Below, piece after piece: positions 22,415 to 31,600 of a stretch of 64,000 nt of DNA. Made by a program: the position numbers and the translations under genes. The notes beneath the pieces are model-generated. The model ran no database searches and was not told where the DNA came from. It was given only the letters and a program-made list of their open reading frames with translations. Source of the DNA: Agelas oroides (taxonomy: Eukaryota > Porifera > Demospongiae > Agelasida > Agelasidae); the NCBI GenBank assembly GCA_949130485.1, contig OX422205.1, positions 1,297,280 through 1,361,279 of the forward strand, read 5' to 3'. Numbering within the stretch: position 1 is the stretch's first letter; every line of letters starts with the position of its first letter.

Positions 22415-25400
22415 GCAGACAGACAATTGCTTAACCCCATTTTGTGCATTGTAATGAGCTGCCATCACTATCAAAATCGAGAGCTTTAAGATGATCTCCA
22501 TCAAAACTTTATGAAGCCTTTTTAGAATTCTCTAATGCACATATCAATGCTTGTATAAGCTCATTGGTACATTTGATTGTGCATCTTCATACCCAGGCCG
22601 ATCATGTCCATTTTTTTTGTTTCTTTCGAGCGACCTGGGCACAAGGCAAGAGCACATTTATTATGCACTCTTGGTACAAGGCTAGCATAGACATAGCAAA
22701 AAGATATATTGATAGTATGTTTTGGCCCATGGGCCTTCATCAGTTACTACAGCACATCATAGTAACTGATGAAGGCCCATGGGCCGAAACGTACTCTTTT
22801 GTTCTACGTCTATGCTCAATCAGCTACCACATATCAATGCACTTGGGGTTTCCACATCTAGTGTGATTATCTTGCTGGCGATCAAAACACGGAGCCTCAT
22901 ACATATTAACTGATGAAGGCCCATGGGCCGAAAACGTACTATTGATAAATCTCTTGTGCTACGTCTATGCTCAATCAGTTACCACATATCAATGCACTTG
23001 CTGTTTCCACATCTAGTGTGATTATCTTGCTGGCGATCAAAACATGGAGCCTCATATGCCTGGGAATGAGGCGACAAAACACAAAGACTTGGGAATGAGA
23101 CTATTCCATAAAACTAGCTTCATACTCAGGCCATTCGGTAGCTGGGCTAGCACTAAACACACAATCACTCATTTATAAAGGACCATGAGGATATTCACTG
23201 TCCAGTAATAGCTGAAAATATTGCACAAGATACTTCACATGCATAAACTCAGTCAATGGAAATGAAAGCTATGAAAGCGATCATGTCCTTACCATGACAT
23301 CATGTGTGATCTTCTCAGGCAGGGTCTGTAGCCGTGCTTGCAGAGCGTCATAATCAGCTTTGAACTGCTCCCTATAAGGGAGGTTTTTTAAATATGGTGT
23401 AGAACTGACATATATACTTTAGTAGCATAACTTGTTGGATGTTGCTTAGCAACCAAATCTTTGAACTTGAAAAATACCATGTGGAATGGGTGTGGCAGCA
23501 GGTTGCTAGGGGTAACATCCAATAAATAAGTTACATTCCCCAGCCTTTTGGTCTCATGCTGCTCCGTCTGGGGGAAAGTAAGTATTGTTTGCTGTTCTGT
23601 AATTTGGGCCTATGCAGCTACTTGCTGTAACCATGCATGAAAGCCAGAAAGACTACACCTTATCACAGGCAATCAACACCAAAGTAACAGGGGGGTGGGG
23701 GGGCAAGGAAGTAAGATGGTGCTTTGTAGGAACACACCAATATCTAGGGGGGGGGGGGGGGCGGGGGCATGCTCTCCCAGGAAAATTTTGATTTTAGGCT
23801 TCATAAGGTGGCATCTGAGGCCCCTTTTGACCAGTTTTATGTAGAATAGCTCAGGTTGATGAAAACTGTGATAGAATCACCTTTAGAACTAGAACTTGAG
23901 GAGGTTGTTTGTGTATGGAACAAAATGAATAGTCATTGCAAGTTGACATGGACTGGATAAATACATCTACACGTGTAATTATGCATTTATTACCTACGTT
24001 GTATACATTCTATATTAGCTTGTAGTGATGGGAGAGACTTTCAAGGGGGGCAACTGGCTTTCAATGGGGGGGGGGGTGAATGCCCCCCTCCCAAATGAAA
24101 CCCTGAGCATCTCACAGGTTACCTTAGTCTTCTCTACGCCCCCATGGTCTACCTAATCACTATTGTTTGTTGTCTGTTGCCCAGCAAAACAAACTTAATG
24201 AATGTATATGATAATTGGGGTAAGCCTGAGCGAGCCTCACATTAACGTGTTGAACGCGAGCGGTGTCTGTCTGTATGTATGTATGCATGTATGTATGTAT
24301 GTATGTATGTATGTATGTAGGATGTATGTATGTATATATGTATTCGTACGTCGTACCGTAAATACATTCGTATTTGTTGAATAACAATAGTCGCATTGTG
24401 AAAATTTGAAAATGCACGTGTAGCTATTTATCGGCAGTCTCACAGCCATGTTCTCAACGTAAACCTAAGGGGTGAGTGATATGGAACCATCGTGTTCTCG
24501 AAATGAAGCTTTGGGGGTCGTCAATATGGCACCATCGTGTTCTCGAAGTGACCCGCGAAGGACCCCACAAACAACGGCCGGAGGAGAAAAGGAAACATAG
24601 AATCGAACGTGACAGAGCATGCCGCGCTGCTGAAACAGCAGAGCAAAAAGAACACAGACTGAGTAAGCCCAGAACAAAAGATAGAGCAAGGCGTGATTCT
24701 CGTGCAGCTGCTGAGGTAGTCAAACCCTGTTGAGGTGTGGTCACGCAAGTGAGTGCAAATACACGCCATGTGCACGTGCACATGCTCCACCTATCCCGGT
24801 TACATAAGTGCAAAAGCAATAACCAACCAGATTGTTGCTCGTCTCTCCTTCATGCCACTGCTTGCTCAGGCTCGCCCCACAATGCAACACATTCTGCTAC
24901 TAAGAAGGCAATTGGCTGACAAATAGTACAGCATTCACCATCTGGCCAATGAGTGTGATTGTAAAAATGACTACTTAGTCACTTAACACGTTAATGTAAA
25001 GGTATGAATAAGGCCAGGCAAAATAGATTTATTGTTTCGCATCAGCCACTTACTCGATTTGCATGCGGGCGGGCGGTCATTATTCATTATTCATTACTAG
25101 CATATGCTATATACACTCGACAAATCCACGGCTCTACGTCCATTAAAAGTGGGCGTGTCAGTGCTTGTAAGACGATAATGACAGTTGAGGCAGCAGGTCT
25201 CAGGCGTGTCATTGCTTGTAAGACGATAATGACAGTTGAGGCAGCAGGTCTCAGACGAAGCGGGCGCTGATGCGAAACAACAAATCTAGTTTGCCTGGCC
25301 AAATTAATTAAGGTAGAAGGATGGATACAAAGGTAGTCTGGTTGCTAAGCAATCCACATTAGCCTCTGGAAGTTTGTTACCTTGGAAAAACAATGCAAAT

Positions 25401-25629
25401 TACACTCCGAAATGTAAAATTTATGAAATATTACAACCAGCAAATGGCATACCATTTTGAGATGCGTTCTCTACTGGAATGAAGGATCTGAAATATAGAA
25501 GAAAATATCATGTTAATACAAATCATGGATTAAAAGCAGCTGTGAGTGTCCCACTTTTGCATGTTCCTCCTGCAATCTTGCAAAGTTTTCCTTTCTGCTA
25601 CTGCTGGCTGCTGAAATGGAGGGCTCCAT
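15779..25629 (-). CDS. URI1: URI1, unconventional prefoldin RPB5 interactor
   Basis: Ten exons on the minus strand, in coding order: 25629-25555, 25487-25453, 23371-23293, 19124-18989, 18888-18797, 18513-18459, 17914-17364, 16818-16558, 16239-16183, 15829-15779. All phases agree and give 463 residues (human is slightly longer). The N-terminal prefoldin alpha-type coiled coil includes FARLQEEHAK, RERISKWEQFKADYDAL and LQTLPEKITHDVM. The hallmark VPFGRFAFMPGQLYHTNE and VLLGDNWFAERSAKQA follow. A charged middle contains EEIWVRLDELEREE, matching the LWARLEELER segment near the RPB5-binding region. The C-terminus has FTSPGDIF, PFSGQVVE and the terminal KVSRFKVSRRKD. URI1 scaffolds the R2TP/prefoldin-like complex that assembles RNA polymerases. 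The 16558 exon ends at a GTGAGT donor; reading through it would truncate the protein after a few residues. Confidence 0.94.
18534..18752. repeat. Tandem repeat, about 34 bp unit, about 6 copies
   Basis: The units contain CTCACAATCTACAGTGTTAA and CTTAACAACAGCGG. They lie in the URI1 intron between the exons ending at 18797 and 18513. Confidence 0.85.
19733..19803. mobile_element. Hairpin element, AGCCTCGTTCCCAGGC family
   Basis: Inverted ends AGCCTCGTTCCCAGGCC and GCCTGGGAACGAGGCT surround a palindromic core with TTGCAGTACGGAAAGCGGAA. TATCTGCT is present on both sides, consistent with a target duplication. A second, minimal copy at 19858-19890 is flanked by GTATGGTCC on both sides. Confidence 0.8.
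20990..21083. repeat. Perfect 38-bp-arm hairpin
   Basis: Arm 20990-21027 is exactly complementary to 21046-21083, with an 18-base loop. It is in the large URI1 intron. The near-perfect arms suggest a recent small transposon or a hairpin RNA. No coding potential. Confidence 0.85.
21108..21783. mobile_element. TTAA-flanked inverted-repeat element (piggyBac-like, non-autonomous)
   Basis: It starts TTAAGGGTGGTCGGAACTAA and ends with the inverted TTAGTTCTGACCACCCTTAA. A TTAA at each end is the hallmark of piggyBac target duplication. The interior has no transposase frame that I can recognise. Confidence 0.65.
22351..22432. repeat. (ACAG)n microsatellite
   Basis: Runs of GACA with occasional AACA in the large URI1 intron. 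Confidence 0.9.
22690..22970. ncRNA. Cluster of hammerhead-ribozyme-like motifs (2 plus strand, 1 minus strand)
   Basis: Plus copy 1: CTGATGA (22766-22772), stem II GGCC/GGCC around CATG, GAAA (786-789 of 22.7 kb), stem III ACGTA (22789-22793) with TACGT (22805-22809), then C at 22810, giving the GTC cleavage triplet. Plus copy 2: CTGATGA at 22910-22916, ending GTC at 22965. Minus copy: CTGATGA on the complement of 22737-22743, stem III ACATA/TATGT, GTC at 22690. The G-C pair of stem III is replaced by A-U in the minus copy. Relative to the canonical core there is one extra A after CTGATGA, the minus copy has lost G12, and stem I is unclear. Hammerheads are known in Penelope-like retroelements. 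Confidence 0.45.
23433..23524. mobile_element. Short inverted-repeat element (X-box type), copy 2
   Basis: Left end TGTTGGATGTTGCTTAGCAA and right end GGTTGCTAGGGGTAACATCC, with an interior like that of the copy at 503-600. It is in the URI1 intron between the exons at 23371 and 25453. Confidence 0.65.
24213..24881. mobile_element. Inverted-repeat element A, copy 2, with remnant STPR-like reading frame
   Basis: Ends match the element at 22-448 (GGGGTAAGCCTGAGCGAGC left; inverted GGGGCGAGCCTGAGCAAGC right). It contains a (TATG)n tract at about 24272-24345. On the plus strand, 24476-24733 reads an Arg/Glu/Ala-rich peptide with RIERDRACRAAETAEQ and a second, weaker unit about 23 residues on. 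That resembles STPR repeats found in some invertebrate nuclear and transposon proteins. The frame is short and probably a relic. Confidence 0.5.
25012..25300. mobile_element. Inverted-repeat element (GGCCAGGCAAA ends)
   Basis: Ends GGCCAGGCAAAATAGATTTA and inverted GGCCAGGCAAACTAGATTTG continue into TTGTTTCGCATCAG. The interior contains a direct repeat of about 50 bp (GTAAGACGATAATGACAGTT). It lies in a URI1 intron. Confidence 0.75.
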
Positions 25630-25664
25630 TTGGAGTATTGTGTGTCACGTGACCCACGTGGTTC
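25630..25664. promoter_or_regulatory. 35-bp divergent promoter between URI1 and MRPL3
   Basis: Only 35 bp separate the two start codons. This gap contains two CACGTG E-boxes, GTCACGTGAC (25644-25653) and CCACGTGG (25654-25661). GTCACGTGAC is the optimal USF/TFE-type palindrome. At least one 5' leader must be very short or must start inside the other gene's first exon. Confidence 0.6.
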
Positions 25665-28600
25665 ATGATGGCATGCGTGTGCAGCAAAGTCTTGAAACTT
25701 GCTGTGGATTTTACGTCCTTTGGAAATGGTGGCCTTAGAGCCTGCTGCAAGTCTCTCCAGAGTATAAGCATTTGTGCTTCTGGCGCTCTAAATGGAGTGT
25801 TTTATTCAAACGCAGCTGTTGAACTCCAGCAAGAACCCAGTTCTCCTCAAAGAGAAATTGCAGCTGCTGCATCTGGGGAGAACCCGCTCAAACTTGAATG
25901 GAAAGAGACTTCAAGGAGAACTGGAGTTATTGCGATTAAACTGGGCATGACACAGCTGTGGAATAAGGAGGGGTATCCAGTTGCAGTGACAGTGTTGCAG
26001 GTTAGTTTGGTTCCTAGTCTAGAACCCAGAGAGAGGGGGGGTCTGGGTACGAGGCTAGTTGATTCCAGAGAACGAGAGGAGGGTCTGGCGAATAACTTGA
26101 CCCTAGCATGGATCAACGGCTGCATTCTCATCGTTGGTGTTAATGAGAGAACAGCCAACCAGAGTTGAGTTCTACTAATGTACGGAAAGTACATTGCAAT
26201 GATGTCATCATTCTTTACTGTGATTGGTTTGTTTGTTTTGAATACACCGTATAAAACATTGAAATTTGGAGCAATAACCGAGCAATCATGTTTAAATTTA
26301 TAAATGAAAGTGTGCAAGATTGAAATGCCATGGATTAATGCCAGTGCAGTGCCAGAGGAGGTTGGAAGCTAGTAATTAGTGACACGTGCGAGATAACAAT
26401 TAGTGCTACGTGAATGACGTAATCATACAGGCTGCTATAGAGGCCCTTAGTGAAAGGTGAAATCGATTTACACAAACAGCCTTGTTTGTTTGGGACAAAA
26501 CTCACTTAGTTGATAATGCCAGGTGAGCTCTACATTGACCGCTGTGGCATTTTATGATGTGTAGAATTTCCTTGGGGATTCCCAAGGAAACACTTAAATG
26601 CTTAGCGTATAAGGAAGAGCTATAGCGGTCGATCTAGAGCTCACCTGGCAGTATCAACTGAGTTTTGTCCCTAACAAACGAAAGCTGTTTGTGTAAATCG
26701 ATTTCACCTTTCACTATGGGTTCTATAGCAGTCTGTATGGTTACGTCATTCACGTAGCACTAATTGCTACCTCGCGTGTATCACTAATTACTAGCTTCAA
26801 AAACCTCCTATGGTGCTGAGTCCTCCACCGGACCCTCGCTTCCTCTCATCCCTGCAATAGAAGAATCTGGGAACCAAACAGATATGTGGCAGTCCCGGGT
26901 AGAAATCGAACATTATTCCATTGCATAATTCGACTGCGTTACTGCGTTTGAAGCGCTGTAGCGCAAAACGTCCGGTAGGGCGGGGCTCATATGCGCAGCG
27001 AAGATACATGAATACTACGTAGCGCGTATGATCCCTGCCCTTAATGGAAGTTCTGCGCTACAGCGCTTGCACGGTAACACAGTCAAAATACGTAATGAAA
27101 TCATGTTTGATTTCTACTCAGGACTGCCACATATGTTAGGTCAATGATATTCAAAGGATAGTGTCTAGTTATGTAAGGCCGGTGATGTTCAAGGAATGAG
27201 GAAATGTGGTGTACTTTACCTCTCTTGTTGTTGTAAGGCCACTCTGAATTAATTGTTTGTTTGAACTAACCCGACCGACCTGAAGTTTTAAAAGTGCCTC
27301 ATAGTTGGGTAACAATTGTTATATGCACCACCTCAAACATTTTAGCACAAGTAGGATAAAATTGTTTGACGTCGAGAAGTATACACGTACAAATCACCAA
27401 AAGTCCACTCAGGTTCAGTCCTCACAACTGCTCTCAGTAGTTCCCGACCCAGACAAGTCACTATCGCTACCACAAAAGCTGTAGTACATGCAGTAGCCTG
27501 TGCGATGTGCATAGGCCACGTAGGCTACCGTTTCAGAGCCAAACTCGTGTTGTAGTTATTAATACATCCGGTGGGCCTAAATAAAATATTACCCGCCCGC
27601 CCGCCCGCCCCAACATTCTTGTGGTCATGTTAGTTCAAACAAACAATTAATTCAGAATGGCCTAATATAAAAATGATTTGTAACATTTGTGTTGGACATG
27701 TAGGTTATTGACAATCAGGTTGTGAAGGTGAAGAGGAAGACGACGGACGGATATACTGCACTGCAAATTGGAGCTATCAACCATCCTAAGATTAAGAGGG
27801 TAATTTTCTTTTACAGATAATATGGTTGGCCTTTATTATCCTCTCTCCTCCCCTTGCTCCCTTCCTATCATCCCCTCTCTGTTTTCCTTCCCTTCATTCC
27901 CTTTCCTCCCCCTTTCCTCCCCCTTTCCTCCCCCTCCTACCCCTCCTCCCCCTCCTCCTCATCCCTCCCCTTCCCTTCCCCTCCCTCTCCTTCCCTTCCC
28001 CTTCCTCCCCCCTCCCTCCCCCTCCCTTCCCTTCCCCTCCCTCTCCTTCCCTTCCCCTTCCTCCCCCCTCCCTCCCCCTTCCTCTGTTCCTCTCTGCTTC
28101 CCTCGTCTCTTCTTCCTCAGGTATTAAAACCAGTATTGGGGCAGTTTCAGAAAGCAGGAGTTCCTCCCAAGCGCAAACTCTGGGAGTTCCGGGTCTCCAG
28201 TGATGCCTTGCTTCCTGTGGGAACACCGCTACATGCTGGCCACTTTGTGCCTGGCCAATATGTTGACGTTTGCTCAACAAGGTAGTCGCTTATAGATCCC
28301 TTTCTGAGCATCCAGTGTCCATGGTATTACCGTATAGCAAGAAATTTTCACAAGGTCCAAATTTTTGAGATTTTCGCAACCCATGACCAAAACGCGAAGA
28401 TTTGAACACATGAACTTTTGAACTCGTGGAAATTTTCGCACGTGTTTGTGCACTATAGTCTCGCTCGATCTGACGATGGCACTGTATTGCTATTTCAAAG
28501 CAGCAGACGACGTCCTACCCTCTCCCACGGGAGATCTTTCATCCTCTGTTAGCCCGGTGACGATAAAGGGGCGTGGTAAATAGCTCGCGCTAAACGCGAA

Positions 28601-31600
28601 TATTAAAACCGCAGAAATTTCTTCTGGAGGGGAAACATGATTTTTGCAAAAATTTGGACCAGCGAAAATTTCCCACTATACGGTATGTCATGATGTAGAT
28701 CAAGCACTAAGCATGGAGGGCATGGTTGTTGTGTTGGCAGAGGAGGTTGGAAGCTAGTGATTAGTAACACGTGAGGTAGCAATTAGTGCTGCGTAGTCAT
28801 GCAAACTACCATAGTTATACAAACAGCCTTTATTGCACTAATTGCTCGCCACGTATCACTAATTACTAGCTTCCAACCTCCTCTGGTGTGTGTTGATGTG
28901 AATAAAGTGAGCACATTTGTAGCAATTCTTTGGAAGAGCCAGCCAGGAAACATCAAGTCAGAGGCAATTCTGAATTTGTTACTGATTTCGTACACTCACT
29001 GTGATTGCGCAACCTTCCTTGACCTCCATTAAGAGATTATCATGGGAATCGGATGCTCTGAAAGCATTCTATAGACTAATTGTCTTATAGTTGAAACAAT
29101 GGACTACATGTTTGCGTGCATACTGCAAGCAACCAGAGACTGGCGGCAGAGAAGGCATGGGAATGAGGCCGATGACAGCCCATAATGTTATGGCTAACCT
29201 GGCCCATGTACACTGTCACACCCTTACTCTTGTGTGATTGTTTTTCTCCTACGACTTATCCTCCTACGTGTGGGAAGATCCTCATTTGTAGCTGTTGACC
29301 TCTTGGTATTGCTAAAAGCTTTTAACATTGTCAAAAATTTACCATCTGTGTCAGCACTTGGTGCTAATTTATGTTGTCATTATGAGAATGCAAAACTCAT
29401 TGGCTCTGTTATTGAATAATAAAAGCATTGTAGGCCACCCCACTTGGAAAAACCCACAGTCACCAATCCCACGTGTAATTTTGGGGGCTAGATTCAACAG
29501 CCAGCATGGACACCGCCTTAAGTGAAGCTGAGCTATGTAGCAGCCTGGTTCCTGCATGGCACTCCTTTCTCCCTCCCCTCAGCACTGGTAGCCAGGGTAA
29601 ACTACGTACGTAGCAGCTGCTTAGGTTATTTGCCTCCAGATTTATCAGTTGCATGATTGAGGCACTATGTGTGCAATTTCATACAAAATACAAACTACAG
29701 AACGTATAGCACAGGAATGTATGCAAATTGCAAGTTCATACGAGTGGTCATTATCTCACAGTTCCATGCACTGCCGAAGTAGCAGGTATGAAGAGTGATC
29801 AACACATCTTCTCCTACACAATTGTGCAAGTAGCTATCGCTCCTAGTTTCCAAATAGAGCACACCATGTTAACACGATTTCATGCCAAACTCCTCTAGAA
29901 CCAGGCCTTCGCAAATTTCGTACTGTAAACGACAAACACACAAAGGCCTAGGAACATACAATTCTTCAACCGGATTCATATGGCTTTGCTGTTTTGGGAA
30001 CAAAGGTCGGGCAGGGGATTGTTTCCGAAACGTTTCGGAAACATGCGCACGCCATCCATTGTCCGGGGTATGCTACCTACCTCAGACTAGTTGCTAGAAC
30101 AAGGCTACCTCCAGAACCTGTAGCTGAAGTAACCATTGGTCCTAGTGTTACGTACCTCAACTGCCCGTTAGCACATACTAGCTGCCTGTATCCAGGTGCT
30201 GCTATTATGCTAGATAAGGCTACATGGATATCTTGCATTCTTAGTGGTAATGGCTAATTTATGAGCAATTACTTGGGGGGGGGGGGGGGAGGAGGAGGGG
30301 GAGGGGGGGGTATTATTTGTTTCAAACATCAGTGGATACAGTTGCATAGTGTTATAGTTCGAGGAACCTTATCTCATTGATAATGATAACCAGAGGTTTC
30401 TACATTTTTGAACTTGACCTCAAAAGGCATGTAGGACTAACAAGGACAGTATTTCAAGTAATTATTGCATTATTATAAATTTACCATCTGTGTCAGCACT
30501 TACTCCTAATTTATGTTGTCGTTATGGGAATACAAAGCTAATTTGCTGCGTTATTGGATGAAGCATGTGTAGCAATAGCTGCACCCGCAATGACCATCCC
30601 CAGGTGTGTAGAATTTGGTTAAATTAAACAGCCAGCGTGGACACTGCCTTAGGTGAATCAGCGCCATCCTTTTGAAGGGCTAGTTGATTTGATTCGGCAG
30701 GTGAGTTTGTTACACACTTCTTAGCAAATTCCAACTTCCATGGCCACCGTCCTGCTGTCTAGATCAACCTACACCTTTCATGGTATCTGATGAGCGTCGA
30801 CTCGGGCACCTTAACCCTACTGGTTCCTGGCGCTCCTTTCTCTCCCCCCCTCAGGACCGGTAGCCAGTCTAAACTACGTAGCAGCCTGCTTCCTGGCGCT
30901 CCTTTCTCTCCCCCCCCCCCCCTCAGGACCGGTAGCCAGTCTAAGCTACATAGCAGCCTGCTTCCTGACGCTCCTTTCTCTCCCCCCCTCAGCACCGGTA
31001 GCCAGACTAAACTACGTAGCAGCCTGCTTCCTGATGCTCCTTTCTCTCCCCCCCCTCAGGACCGGTAGCCAGACTAAGCTACATAGCAGCCTGCTTCCTG
31101 GTGCTCCTTTCTCTCCCCCCTCAGGACCGGTAGCCAGACTAAACTACATAGCAGCCTGCTTCCTGGCGCTCCTTTCTCTCCCCCCTCAGGACCGGTAGCC
31201 AGTCTAAGCTACGTAGCAGCCTGCTTCCTGGCACTCCTTTCTCTCCCCCCCTCAGGACCGGTAGCCAGTCTAAGCTACGTAGCAGCCTGCTTCCTGATGC
31301 TCCTTTCTCTCCCCCCTCAGGACCGGTAGCCAGTCTAAGCTACATAGCAGCCTGCTTCCTGGCGCTCCTTTCTCTCCCCCCTCAGGACCGGTAGCCAGTC
31401 TAAGCTACGTAGCAGCCTGCTTCCTGGCACTCCTTTCTCTCCCCCCCTCAGGACCGGTAGCCAGTCTAAGCTACGTAGCAGCCTGCTTCCTGGCACTCCT
31501 TTCTCTCCCCCCCCTCAGGACCGGTAGCCAGTCTAAGCTACGTAGCAGCCTGCTTCCTGGCACTCCTTTCTCTCCCCCCCTCAGGACCGGTAGCCAGTCT

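Noticed and set aside
24100-24450. Short frames rich in Tyr/Ile/His
   Set aside because: Translations of the (TATG)n tract inside element A.
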